NCBI GenBank assembly: GCA_013791785.1
Contig: VMTD01000041.1
Span: forward strand, 1-59,059
DNA from: Methanobacteriota archaeon
GTDB taxonomy: Archaea; Thermoplasmatota; Thermoplasmata; SG8-5
Reading direction: 5' to 3'
Length of the DNA: 59,059 nt
Position 1 is the stretch's first letter, and each line of letters begins with the position of its first letter. This document shows positions 28,215 to 38,748 of this stretch, one piece after another. The position numbers and the translations under genes were made by a program. The notes under the pieces were generated by a model that searched no databases, had not been told where the DNA came from, and worked only from the letters and a program-made list of their open reading frames with translations.

Positions 28215-28425
28215 CATCATGCCTCGGTCGAATTGCATCTTATTCTACCTGGAGGCCGGGGTTGTGACCCGGTTTTTGGAATCGGGTTGGTGACCGATTC
28301 CCGTATCATCCTTTAAAGCCCCGCCTGTGAGGGCGGGGTTAGCTTAAACCGGCACACAAACTGGCCACGGGGCTATGGCACCGTCCAACCACATAGATTT
28401 TTCGAGCAGGCTGACCTGGAGCTTA
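28215..28425 (+). repeat. Structured GC-hairpin repeat (downstream flank of R-M cassette)
   Basis: GCCCCGCCTGTGAGGGCGGGGTTAGCTTAAACCGGC and CATAGATTTTTCGAGCAGGCTG shared in the same orientation with 25672..25866. Confidence 0.8.
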
Positions 28426-28601
28426 AACCGGCACTCAACCCGGCCCCAGGGCTCCTGCGGAGGGTGCGGCCAGGCCCATACACCAGCACCCCCACAACTG
28501 ATACCCCACGCCTTCATTTTAATCCCCTCCCCCCATATATTTCCCCCGCCATCTATAGAAACCATTATAAACCTATATATCCTTTTGATTTTGAGGATAC
28601 C

Positions 28602-29603
28602 ATGGAAACCAGAAAGGTCCAGATGACTGGCGGCTCATCTTACATAATCACCCTTCCGAAGGATTGGGTGCTCTCGGCCAGGATAAAGAAGAACGACCCT
28701 GTCGGCGTAATAACGCAGCCAGACGGGAGCCTTCTCATCACACCGAATATAAACATGGATTCCGGCAATCTCACAAAGGTATTTTCACTCGACAAAATAA
28801 CTGATGGCACGTATCTTTTCAGGCTTCTCATCGGGGCTTATATCAGCGGTTATGTCAACATCGTACTGAAGTCAAAGAAGGGCATCGAGCCGACACTGCG
28901 GGACAGCGCCATCAAGTTCACCCAGACCCTCATCGGTCCTGAGATAGTCGAGGAGGATGCGAATTCCATAATCATAAAGGATCTTCTCAAGCCAACGGAG
29001 ATGCCGTTCAACAAGACTCTGAAGAGAATGTACCTGCTGGTCAGGAGCATGCATGAGTCCACGATGAAATCCCTTGAAGAATCGGACAAGGAGATTGCCA
29101 AGGAAGTTATCAACCGGGACCGGGACGTTGACCGTCTCCAATGGCTGGTGGCAAGGCAGGCCCACATGGTCCTGGAGGACATTACCCTATCCAGCAAGAT
29201 GGAGATAAAGCAGACCGACGTTGTTTTCTTCCTCACCATGAGCAGGATACTGGAGAGGGTGGGCGACCACGCAATCATCATCGCCACACACATGCCCAAC
29301 CTCATAGAACTTGAGCTCGAGCGAAAAACAGTGGATACAATAATCAATTCCAGCAATCAGGCCCTGAAGATGCTGTCGACCAGCATGGACGCCTGGCAGA
29401 AAAGGGATATCGTTCTCGCCAACAGCACCATCGAATCCCTTCCCGGGCTCATACGCACCTGCAAGAAAATTAACGACCTGGCTGCCCACATGGGCGGCGA
29501 CCCGACCGTCTCGCTCAGTTACATTTCCGAGAGCATAAGGAGGACCGGCGAATACGCAACGGACATCTCCGAACTGCTCATCAATACGCTGATTCATGAT
29601 TGA
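28602..29603 (+). CDS. AbrB-like N-terminal domain + PhoU domain regulator
   Basis: 'METRKVQMTGGSSYIITLPKDWVLSARIKKNDPVGV' AbrB-type, followed by PhoU-like helices; TATA-like element upstream supports start at 28602. Confidence 0.85.
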   Translation: METRKVQMTGGSSYIITLPKDWVLSARIKKNDPVGVITQPDGSLLITPNINMDSGNLTKVFSLDKITDGTYLFRLLIGAYISGYVNIVLKSKKGIEPTLRDSAIKFTQTLIGPEIVEEDANSIIIKDLLKPTEMPFNKTLKRMYLLVRSMHESTMKSLEESDKEIAKEVINRDRDVDRLQWLVARQAHMVLEDITLSSKMEIKQTDVVFFLTMSRILERVGDHAIIIATHMPNLIELELERKTVDTIINSSNQALKMLSTSMDAWQKRDIVLANSTIESLPGLIRTCKKINDLAAHMGGDPTVSLSYISESIRRTGEYATDISELLINTLIHD

Positions 29604-29640
29604 GATTCAAACCTGTTCGAAATGTGAATTATTATTCCAC

Positions 29641-31026
29641 TCAGAGAACCCTCGGCCCGATTACCTGCCAGAGTATCAGGAACAGAATCGTGAAAGCCAG
29701 AACCAGGGCGATTGTGTCAACGATTTTTGTCCTCTTTTCGACATCCTGGAACCTGGAAATGCGGCCCATGAATGAGTCGAGCCAGTCCTTGAATATGTAA
29801 CCGCCGTCCAGCGGAACGGCCGGAAGCGCGTTACTCAGTCCCACCATGAGGTTGAGCCAGAATATCCAGTAACAGGCATTTGCCAGAATCCAAAATGCGC
29901 CCGTAGGCATGAAGGACCAGAAACCGTCGATTTCATAGAAGCCCATGACGACGCCGTCCACCGGGCTCAGGCGCTGGAGTGGCAATGTAATGTAAATGGA
30001 TACCGAAACGCCCATATCCCCCAGGGTCCTCGAATCTCCGATGGGTTTGAAATAATCGTCCCGGACGGTCATTGAATTAATCCCGAGATAGCCCTTGCCC
30101 TCGTCCGCTATCTTGCCGGTTTCCAGGAACTTATCAGTCAGGGTCACATTGGGAAGCACCCTCATCCCATCCCCCCCAATATTCGGGTCATAAACCTCGA
30201 TGGACACGTTCTGATTTGCCGAGGTCAGTGCAATTGCGTTCGTGAAATCTGATTGGCGAAGTATCGGAGTGCCGTTGAAGGTGGTTATTATCATGCCCGG
30301 CACAAGCCCGCCGATATCCGCGGCGGTGCCGTCGCCCACTCCGGTTATTCCGATGCCCTGCGCCACCGGCTGGACGCTGGACATGAGTATGACAGAGAAT
30401 ATCACTGAAAACACGCCCGCGACTATGATGTTGGACGCCGGTCCGGCCGAGTACATCCTGACGCGCTTCTTCTTTTCCAATGTCATGATACCTTTCTCGT
30501 CCGGCTCCACGAAAGCGCCCATGGGGAATATGAAGAACATGATGCCTAGGGATACAACTTTCACCTTGGCGACGATTGTCAAAAGTCCGTGGGAAAATTC
30601 GTGAACCACCATTGCCACAATGAGACCCAGTATGCCGTACCACAGCGGTATCATGGGGTTGAGGCCCGGAAGCCCAAGCAGCATGTGCAGTTCAATGTCG
30701 ATGTCCTTGGCTCTCTCGATGACCAGGTAGGCCGAAAATACAAGCAATGCGGTCATGGTGACCATTGATACGCCGGTTATTCCCACGGAAATCCGGCCGT
30801 AGGTTTCAACCAGCTTTACCCTGGTTGTCGCTATCTTCTCGATGAGTTGCTTGCCGCGCTGGGTCTTCCACATCACGAAGGGGCCCATGCATTGAATGCT
30901 TTTTTTCTCAATCTGCTCCTTCCACCTTCCCCAAACTATGGAGACCGCGACGGTCCAGAGGAGTATTATCCCCAGTGCCAGAAGGTACCAATATATCATG
31001 TCCATAGAATTTCTTCCAGATGGCAT
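29641..31026 (-). CDS. Site-2-protease-like M50 membrane metalloprotease with PDZ
   Basis: 'VVHEFSHGLLTIVAKVKV' (HExxH) and 'NALPAVPLDGGYIFKDWLD'; central PDZ-like region. Confidence 0.9.
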   Translation of the reverse strand: MPSGRNSMDMIYWYLLALGIILLWTVAVSIVWGRWKEQIEKKSIQCMGPFVMWKTQRGKQLIEKIATTRVKLVETYGRISVGITGVSMVTMTALLVFSAYLVIERAKDIDIELHMLLGLPGLNPMIPLWYGILGLIVAMVVHEFSHGLLTIVAKVKVVSLGIMFFIFPMGAFVEPDEKGIMTLEKKKRVRMYSAGPASNIIVAGVFSVIFSVILMSSVQPVAQGIGITGVGDGTAADIGGLVPGMIITTFNGTPILRQSDFTNAIALTSANQNVSIEVYDPNIGGDGMRVLPNVTLTDKFLETGKIADEGKGYLGINSMTVRDDYFKPIGDSRTLGDMGVSVSIYITLPLQRLSPVDGVVMGFYEIDGFWSFMPTGAFWILANACYWIFWLNLMVGLSNALPAVPLDGGYIFKDWLDSFMGRISRFQDVEKRTKIVDTIALVLAFTILFLILWQVIGPRVL

Positions 31027-31290
31027 GGGATTGATAATATGTTATTAAAGTTGATGGTCTGAAGTAAGTGGTCATTTTTCAAACGTTAAAATTCGATAAA
31101 GCAGGTTTGATTATCCGGCTGATTGCTGTAATCAATTCCCGCTTCAGTTAAATGAGTGCTCCCCAACGCTAAAGCGTGGGGCATCCTTTCGGTTATCACC
31201 CTAAATTTCGTGATTCCAATTGATAAAAAAACTCATTCAGGTTGATTCTATATTGCGGATATTTCGAGATTGCTGGGGGAGCACTTTTAT

Positions 31291-31375
31291 TGAACAAGTC
31301 CTCGCAGAAGAACTGTTTGAAAGCGCCCGTATCCGCAGACTTAAAAGTCGCGGTATGTGGGCGAGGACATGTTCA
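31291..31375 (+). repeat. 85-bp hairpin element, copy 2
   Basis: TGAACAAGTCCTCGC...GCGAGGACATGTTCA with nested CCGCAGACTTAAAAGTCGCGG; same length and nearly identical to 52..136. Confidence 0.85.
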
Positions 31376-31552
31376 ATCAAAAAGCCATAATTTATTGTTA
31401 GAACTATCTGTAGTAATAGAGGAGAACTTGGGGATGCGGACCACTTACCAATGCAAGAGGCTTCACATCAGTGACCTCTTGCGTACGGAAATTCGGAAAA
31501 AAGTATTTTAACGAATACAGGTTGAGGTAAACTATAATGGTGGTATTCAAAA

Positions 31553-32404
31553 ATGCCGATTGAGAGAATAAAAAAGAACATAATCATGCTCGGAGACGGG
31601 GCCGTTGGAAAGACCAGCCTTATCAAAAGATTCGTTCTTGACCAGTTCGACGACAAGTACATCACCACCATCGGAACCAAGGTCACCAAGAAGGAACTTT
31701 TTGTTGGGGATGACACGAACGGAGCCAAGATGGCACTACTGATATGGGATATACTCGGTCAGAAGGGTTACAGGTACACACAGGCCTTGTCCTTCGGCGG
31801 AATAGAGGGGGCCATACTCGTAACCGACATCACTAGACCGGAAACACTCGAGAGCATCAAGGAATACTGGATACCGTCATTGATAGGTGTCGCAGGACCT
31901 GTACCGATGGTTATCCTGGGAAACAAGACCGACCTTGTTGATGACAGAAGAATTGACGTCACCGACCTCGAGAAATTGAATGATGAGCCCGGTATGGACG
32001 GCATCATTCAGGGCTGCTACCTTTCAAGCGCCAGGACCGGGGAGTCAGTGGAGGAGGCGTTCTACGCCCTTGCCGATAATATGAGGTACGCGAACACAAT
32101 TGCCAAGGAGAATACCACCCAGTACTTCGTTGACAGGAACGAGATTCACAACCTGATGGATGTGGTGGACCACATAGTTGCGGATTTCAGCAACCAGTTC
32201 GGCGGTCTCGAGAATGCCACACCGACAATCAGATACCAGATGGAGAAAGCGGGTCTGGTATTGGATAATCCGACCTACAAGTCCGTCATCGAGTTCATTA
32301 ATGGCCTGGCCAACGTAGAATCCAGCTTCAGAACGCCCGAACAGATACGCATGAACCGTTCGAGACGATTGTACATGGCCAACAATCTTCCCACAAGAAA
32401 ATAA
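31553..32404 (+). CDS. Rab/Ras-like small GTPase with C-terminal extension
   Basis: 'GDGAVGKTSLIKRFV', 'WDILGQ', 'GNKTDL', 'SSARTG'; C-terminal region homologous to that of 5549..6373. Confidence 0.9.
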   Translation: MPIERIKKNIIMLGDGAVGKTSLIKRFVLDQFDDKYITTIGTKVTKKELFVGDDTNGAKMALLIWDILGQKGYRYTQALSFGGIEGAILVTDITRPETLESIKEYWIPSLIGVAGPVPMVILGNKTDLVDDRRIDVTDLEKLNDEPGMDGIIQGCYLSSARTGESVEEAFYALADNMRYANTIAKENTTQYFVDRNEIHNLMDVVDHIVADFSNQFGGLENATPTIRYQMEKAGLVLDNPTYKSVIEFINGLANVESSFRTPEQIRMNRSRRLYMANNLPTRK

Positions 32405-32482
32405 TGCTTACCTTCCGAAGGCTGGAAACATGCGAACGGTTTAAAAATAACTGGCACAGAATGTTTTTCTTTATTCCGACAG

Positions 32483-35400
32483 CTATTCGTTCGGTTTCGC
32501 TTCCGTTTGCCACTGGGCTATAAGGTCGTCAAGCAATGGTCCGATATCATCCAACTTGCTCATACGGCCGTCCCAGGATTCCAGATTCGGGTGTTCGTCT
32601 TCAATCTTCGCAGTCAGCCCCAGTACCCGGGCCTGTAACTTCCTGTTCATCGATCCCGAATATATCAGGGCCAGGTTGATATTGTTACCCCTTTCCAGAA
32701 GCAGCTCCCTCTCCCCGAACTCCAGCTTCTTGACCCTCTCCCTCTTTCCGCTTGACAGGGAATCGCTCACGAACTGCTGGATCGCCGTGAGCATGGCCCC
32801 CACAAGGTCGCCGTCCAGGTCTGATTCCTTCTCACCACCGAATTTTTTGTGGGATATGAGCCGTCCATCCTTGTAAAGCACGAACACATCGTCGATGGAT
32901 GGGGGTATAGGTTTCAGGAAGTACCACAGTCCCAGTACCGCGAAGAACGAAACAATTCCGATTGCCAGTCCGGACCAGGGCCAGTATATATTTTCCCAGA
33001 AGGTGTATATCCGGTTTATGGTGAGGGAAAGGCCGTTGGATTCGACCGGCGATACTTGGCCGTCCACCGGGTCTGTTACCTGCATGTTGACATGGAAAAC
33101 GTCAGTCTGGAATGTGGCCGTACTCATCTTGAGGGCTCTCAGCGTCACCGTGAACGAATGCTGTCCCGGACCAACATTGGAAGTTTCCCAATAACATTTA
33201 TTCGAAACAACCAGGCATTCCTCGCTGCTTGACATATATTCCAGCCCGCCCGGTATGGTAAGATTGAACTTGATGCTGCTTGCCGTGCCGAATCCGGTAT
33301 TGTTGAAATGAACCGTCAGGACCACCATTTCATTTGAATTGGCAGCTGCAATCTGTGACACAAAATCCAGATAGAACATTGTCCTGAGCGATACGCCAAG
33401 CAGAGCAGTATTGGTCTCCCCGCTAATCACATAACCCGAAACATCCGCATAATCTATCGACCATTCCAGAGCAACGATTGAACCCTGAACAACATTATGA
33501 TTCAGTGTGGCACTGAATTCCAGTATTTGACTTGAATTTCCCTGAACGTTCTCGATGTAATATGCCACGGTTTCGCCCGTGAGCCTGTCATCAGAAGTTC
33601 CGTTAAGCCATACGTGTCGGGCCATGCCCCTGCCTGTGTTATTGACCCACAGTCTGAAGGTTACCCTATCGCCCACGTCCGCGGTTGCATTCAAGCAACG
33701 CAGAACGGCAGATATCACCGGGCCATTCACTCTCAGCGAGGCCGTGCTGAGAAGCGATTCCACACGGTTCTCCAGGGGGTCCAGATATTCCAGCGTCACG
33801 GTTGTCTGAAGGTTATCCCCATCCACGGAGCCGGATTTGACAGTGGCATCTATCCATATCATGTTCTGACCGGGAGGTATCTGAGTGAACACATAACGGC
33901 GAATTCCGGGATTGGAATCGGTGATATAGCTGTTGAAAATGGCAAGTGTGTTTGAGTTGTTGCCGACATATTCCAGGCGGTCATCGAGATATACGTTCAG
34001 CCATGCCGTTGCCGAACGGCTCTGGGCGGTGCTATTGAAATTAACATAGAGTCGAACGGTCTCTCCGGCTTCCGCACCGGCCACACCCCATACAGGTTCC
34101 AGTGTGAATTCCGGTTCTGCTGAAACATAACTGAGTTTTATCCATTTTACCGAGGGAGTCACCACGGAATCCGTAGTGATCAAAATTCCCATGATACGAA
34201 TGCTGTTTTCCGGATTTATGGACCTGATATCCCCATCTAGAGGCATTTCCGTCCAATTTGCACCAGAATTCGTGGAATAATGATATGCGATTTTTTGGCC
34301 ATTATGTTCAACCTCGTGAGTGAAGAATCCAAAGCTCGTGAAATTTCCCAGTGCATAATCCATGGTCTGGAATGACCCTGAAAGATGATATTTGTTATAG
34401 ATGATGTTCACCGAATTAAGAACTGGCGTGAGATTTGTCTCCGCAGTGCTGAATTCAGCTTTGTACTGGATATACCGGCCAATGGGCCTGTCGATATCTG
34501 AACCGGATGGGTCAGTGAGCGCTGTGGACCAGTCTGACCAGATACTGTCTGTGGGCACGGAAGAATTCCCGGTTCTCACAAAAAGTTCTATATCCGTGCC
34601 TGCCGGCAAATTCTCGCTCCAGGAAATATTGTTCCACATTGCATAAGAACCTGTATCATGGACCTGGGAAGTGAAATTGCCCTCCGTGCGATAGGCATCA
34701 TACAGTAACGAGGCATTGTCCCAGGAATTATTAACCCCATCTTTACCGCCAGTTTGCTTGTTTGTGACATTTGATTCCACAAAGGTGGTGATGGAAATAT
34801 TATATATTCCTGTCGAATTGAAAAAGCTAGTGTCTTCAGTCCATAGTGCTACCCAATCAGAGTCCGTTTCATTTATCCATTTTCGTTCTATGACTGTGTT
34901 TATTTCTCCGCATGGATTGGTGAGAACAATACTGGCAATGGTCCCATTATTTATCTCGTAGGTTTCGTTATTCAATACAAACCTGTGAATTGCAGATAAA
35001 TTAGTGCTTTTGGGTATTGTAGGTAAAAAGAAGCTCTGGTTGATCCAAGCAGTGCCATTTGCCGGAGCGAAGTCCACCGGATCCACAAACATCAGTTCCC
35101 ACCAATAATTGGTATCGCTCCGTTCTGGAGTCCATGATCCGAGTCCAATATATTCCGATTCATAACTCCAGTTATCTGCCGCGCCTCCGGTTGACGGACT
35201 TGAAAAATCCCCATTGACCAATGCCTGGATGTCTTCATCCAGAAAGAGCTGCACATCGCCAATCGGGGAAAAATAAACACTGCTCACTTCGGTAGCATTG
35301 TTGAAATCCTGAAATGAATCCTGGCGCCAGTTGGATTCATACACTGAGAGATTGGCATATCCCGACATAATTGAAATATTATCCGTTAAATAATCCGATT

Positions 35401-35554
35401 GATTGGAAAAATCCCAGGTAATTATTCTGGTTCCGTCTGGCTGGGGGTTATCCACGGGATCTGACTCGACCATTGGCACTGTACCAATGATGAACAATAG
35501 CATGAATATGGCCGTTATCCTGTTCAGACGGGCTGTGTTCCGCTCCCACTTCAT
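32483..35554 (-). CDS. Large secreted/membrane-anchored surface protein with C-terminal cytosolic longin/roadblock-like domain
   Basis: N-terminal signal-like segment, long Asn/Ser/Thr-rich beta-type ectodomain, single C-terminal TM ('WSGLAIGIVSFFAVLGLWYFL'), ~120-aa cytosolic tail. Confidence 0.75.
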   Translation of the reverse strand: MKWERNTARLNRITAIFMLLFIIGTVPMVESDPVDNPQPDGTRIITWDFSNQSDYLTDNISIMSGYANLSVYESNWRQDSFQDFNNATEVSSVYFSPIGDVQLFLDEDIQALVNGDFSSPSTGGAADNWSYESEYIGLGSWTPERSDTNYWWELMFVDPVDFAPANGTAWINQSFFLPTIPKSTNLSAIHRFVLNNETYEINNGTIASIVLTNPCGEINTVIERKWINETDSDWVALWTEDTSFFNSTGIYNISITTFVESNVTNKQTGGKDGVNNSWDNASLLYDAYRTEGNFTSQVHDTGSYAMWNNISWSENLPAGTDIELFVRTGNSSVPTDSIWSDWSTALTDPSGSDIDRPIGRYIQYKAEFSTAETNLTPVLNSVNIIYNKYHLSGSFQTMDYALGNFTSFGFFTHEVEHNGQKIAYHYSTNSGANWTEMPLDGDIRSINPENSIRIMGILITTDSVVTPSVKWIKLSYVSAEPEFTLEPVWGVAGAEAGETVRLYVNFNSTAQSRSATAWLNVYLDDRLEYVGNNSNTLAIFNSYITDSNPGIRRYVFTQIPPGQNMIWIDATVKSGSVDGDNLQTTVTLEYLDPLENRVESLLSTASLRVNGPVISAVLRCLNATADVGDRVTFRLWVNNTGRGMARHVWLNGTSDDRLTGETVAYYIENVQGNSSQILEFSATLNHNVVQGSIVALEWSIDYADVSGYVISGETNTALLGVSLRTMFYLDFVSQIAAANSNEMVVLTVHFNNTGFGTASSIKFNLTIPGGLEYMSSSEECLVVSNKCYWETSNVGPGQHSFTVTLRALKMSTATFQTDVFHVNMQVTDPVDGQVSPVESNGLSLTINRIYTFWENIYWPWSGLAIGIVSFFAVLGLWYFLKPIPPSIDDVFVLYKDGRLISHKKFGGEKESDLDGDLVGAMLTAIQQFVSDSLSSGKRERVKKLEFGERELLLERGNNINLALIYSGSMNRKLQARVLGLTAKIEDEHPNLESWDGRMSKLDDIGPLLDDLIAQWQTEAKPNE

Positions 35555-35745
35555 TGCTATTCCTAATAAATCATGTTTATAAAAAACCGATGTATGATTT
35601 CACTGATTTTGCGCCTAGTTTGGGTTTATCATTTTATTTATACATAAAAAAATATCGCAATGTATTTATATCATAATACCAAAAGCTTTTTAATGGTTGA
35701 AAATAATATATGTATGTGTTAAAATATATGAAATAGCGGCTACTA

Positions 35746-38571
35746 TTGTATTTTAACGAAAGAGGGCACAAAATGATTAATAATGCGAATCCTGGCCACA
35801 ATTTGCTGGTCATCAGCATGATGTGTATAGTCCTGACCATGCCTTTTAACTTCGTTGTCCCCGCAGGGGCAAATCACGAGATCAGCATCACACAAAATAA
35901 CCAGTTGGAAGAAGAATTTTTAAGTCCCTCCCATCCAGCACCTTTAATAGGCAATTCACCGCAGGTTATCTGGCAACAGTTCAACTCTCCAAACCAATCT
36001 GGCCTGTATGGCTGTGTTAAGTTCTATGATTTTGACCATGACGGCATTCAAGATATGGTGGCAGGTAATTTTGCAGGAGGAATTTCCATGTGGACAGGCG
36101 ACGGTCTCGGTAATTGGACCATGTTTTCCCCACCCATTACCAGCATGAATTTCTATGATTTTGCATTAGGGGACATTAACAATGATGGCTTATCTGATAT
36201 TGTTGCCGGATATGACAAAGGAATGCTTGCCTGGACCGGAGATGGTTCCGGAACCTGGACAAATGTAACGGTCGGGCTACCCAATGAATATGTTGGCCCG
36301 CTATTCCCCATATATTCCGTGGTTCTTGATGACATGAATCTTGATGGCAACCTGGATATTGTCGGAGGAAACAACGGCAAATCCGGGGCACAGTCGATTC
36401 AGGCAGTTAGGGTGTTCATGGGTAATGGAAATGGAGTTTGGACCGATGCAAGCAGCAACCTCCCTGCAGTGAATGGTCTCAAATATTTTGGAATTGCAAC
36501 TGGTGATTTTAACAGAGATGGATGGCCGGACATTGTAGGAGCCGGGTCCGCAGGTATTGATGCCTGGATAGGTAACGGAGGAAGTACATGGACCCTCAGG
36601 GACAATGGGTTGCCTGGCTCCGGTGCCTATTCCGATGTGAAACTTGCCGATTTCAACCTTGACGGAAATTTCGATCTTGTTGCCACCGGAAAAAACAACA
36701 ATGGACTTGCGGTTTCGAACGGGGACGGGTGGGGCATCTGGACTACAACATACACCTTGCCTATGACCGGCACATACACGGGTGTTGAGGTATATGATGT
36801 GAATATTGACGGTTACATGGACATCATAACCTCCAGCGATGATTCCGATAATATTATCTGGACCGGCGACGGTCAAAACAACTGGTATCTTCAGACCAAT
36901 GGCCTTAGAACCGGCGACTCGCATTCGGACATTTCGGTTGGGGACATAAACAATGATGCCAGAATGGACATATGTCTTCCGAATACCACCGGAGAGCAGA
37001 ATATCTGGTATTCATCGGTTGACAGAACAGTGAATGCCTGGACCGAACTGAACGCGCCGGCTTCCGGCGGCCAGATAAATGACATTGAGATTGCCGATAT
37101 AAACATGGACGGAAAGCCCGACATCTGCTATGCAAAGGAAGGCGGCGGAATCGAACTGTGGAGCGGGGACGGAACAGGCAACTGGACACCCATGACAAAA
37201 CCGGTATCGACAGGCAATTACAATTCAATAATTTCGACAGATTTCAACAAGGACGGCAAGCCAGACATTATTTCCACCTCGGATTCGGGAATAAAGGTAT
37301 GGATTGGCAACGGTGGAACGACCTGGGTCGCCAGAACCATGGGCCTTCCTTCATCGGGTGTTTACCTGGGCCTGACCGTTGCGGATTTCAATGATGACGG
37401 AGACCCGGACATCGCCGCTGGAACGCAGGCCTCCGGAGTTGCAGTGTGGAACGGGGACGGTTGGGGAATCTGGACAATGACTTACAACCTGCCTTTCGTC
37501 GGCACATACTACGACCTTGCGGCAAGGGACATGAACAGGGACGGGGCCCTGGACCTTGTAGCAGCACATGGCGGCCTCATGGTTTTCCTGGGCAATGCAA
37601 ATGACGGCTGGAGTCAGTCTTCATCCGGTCTGCCTGGTAGCTCTTCACAGTATTACTCGGTGGAGGTTACAGACCTTGACAATGATGGAATATTGGATAT
37701 TATTGGAGCCTCGGAATCTGCAGGAGTGAACACATGGCTCGGTGACGGGACCGGAAGCTGGAACTTCGGCTCCAACCCCACTTCCGTAGCAACCACCGGC
37801 CTGGCAACAGGCGATTTCAGCATTGACGGAACCCCGGATATCGTGTTCGGATCAGGCACCAATAACGGAATAAACGGTCTTGCACGGAAACAGCCAGCGT
37901 GGGAAACTGTCTCGGATGGACTGTTCCAATCCGGTGATTTCAGGACCATTGAACTGGCAGATATCAACATTGACGGCAGACTTGACATAATAACTGCAAA
38001 TTACACTGCCGGAACGCCCAATATCTGGGTGGGTGATTACGCCGTACCGCCGCCGGAAACCTTCAGCATCGGCCCGCTTTCCGTGGGTTGGAACCTGGTA
38101 TCAACGCCCCTTGCACCGTCCGACACGGCACTTCCCGGCGCCCTCACAGACTTGGACGGCGACACTTCCTGGACAAGGGTGAAATATTACGACAATGCGG
38201 CTTCACCTGCTTGGAAGACATACGGCCCCAGCATTACTTCGACGCTCACGGACATCACCGAAAAAATGGGTGTCTGGATATACATACCGGATGCCGGTTC
38301 CCTGGGTGACGGTTATATCAGGCTGGAAGGCAGCGCCCCGACAGCCACAACAATTGACCTGGTACCAGGCTGGAACCTAGTGGGCTACCCATCGTCCATC
38401 TCAAGAACCGCCGGCACCACTGTCCCACCCCAGGTGGACATTATGTCGGTCTATCAGTCCGCGTCCCCTTACATACAGGACTTCACAGCCTACTCGGGCG
38501 TCAGCATGATTCCCGGTAACGCATACTGGATTCATGTGAATTCAGCCAGCACGTGGGTTGTTGATTATTAA
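35746..38571 (+). CDS. Secreted VCBS/FG-GAP beta-propeller surface protein
   Basis: Signal-like N-terminus; many 'D.N.DG..DI' repeats; C-terminal 'GWNLVSTPL...GWNLVGYP' module. Confidence 0.88.
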   Translation: MYFNERGHKMINNANPGHNLLVISMMCIVLTMPFNFVVPAGANHEISITQNNQLEEEFLSPSHPAPLIGNSPQVIWQQFNSPNQSGLYGCVKFYDFDHDGIQDMVAGNFAGGISMWTGDGLGNWTMFSPPITSMNFYDFALGDINNDGLSDIVAGYDKGMLAWTGDGSGTWTNVTVGLPNEYVGPLFPIYSVVLDDMNLDGNLDIVGGNNGKSGAQSIQAVRVFMGNGNGVWTDASSNLPAVNGLKYFGIATGDFNRDGWPDIVGAGSAGIDAWIGNGGSTWTLRDNGLPGSGAYSDVKLADFNLDGNFDLVATGKNNNGLAVSNGDGWGIWTTTYTLPMTGTYTGVEVYDVNIDGYMDIITSSDDSDNIIWTGDGQNNWYLQTNGLRTGDSHSDISVGDINNDARMDICLPNTTGEQNIWYSSVDRTVNAWTELNAPASGGQINDIEIADINMDGKPDICYAKEGGGIELWSGDGTGNWTPMTKPVSTGNYNSIISTDFNKDGKPDIISTSDSGIKVWIGNGGTTWVARTMGLPSSGVYLGLTVADFNDDGDPDIAAGTQASGVAVWNGDGWGIWTMTYNLPFVGTYYDLAARDMNRDGALDLVAAHGGLMVFLGNANDGWSQSSSGLPGSSSQYYSVEVTDLDNDGILDIIGASESAGVNTWLGDGTGSWNFGSNPTSVATTGLATGDFSIDGTPDIVFGSGTNNGINGLARKQPAWETVSDGLFQSGDFRTIELADINIDGRLDIITANYTAGTPNIWVGDYAVPPPETFSIGPLSVGWNLVSTPLAPSDTALPGALTDLDGDTSWTRVKYYDNAASPAWKTYGPSITSTLTDITEKMGVWIYIPDAGSLGDGYIRLEGSAPTATTIDLVPGWNLVGYPSSISRTAGTTVPPQVDIMSVYQSASPYIQDFTAYSGVSMIPGNAYWIHVNSASTWVVDY

Positions 38572-38577
38572 AACGGT

Positions 38578-38694
38578 TGGACGATTGTAGATTTACGGAT
38601 TGTAGATTGTAGATTTACGACGGATTGACGGCGTTGCATATTCATAGCAAAAATCTAAAATCTAAAATCTACAATCTAAAATTTCAGAATACTG
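38578..38694 (-). repeat. TTTTAGA/TCTACAA heptad repeat family, copy
   Basis: ACGATTGTAGATTTACGGATTGTAGATTGTAGATTTACGACGGATTGACGGCGTTGCATATTC...TCTAAAATCTAAAATCTACAATCTAAAATTTCAGAATACTGAAC. Confidence 0.85.
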
Positions 38695-38748
38695 AACTCT
38701 CATCATTTTCCAAGAGATATATATATCAATTAACCATTCACCGCAAAC

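Noticed and set aside
31140-31400. CCCCAACGCTAAAGCGTGGGG region as a complete IS200/IS605 element
   Set aside because: Hairpin resembles such ends but no TnpA or TnpB ORF is nearby; at most a non-autonomous remnant.
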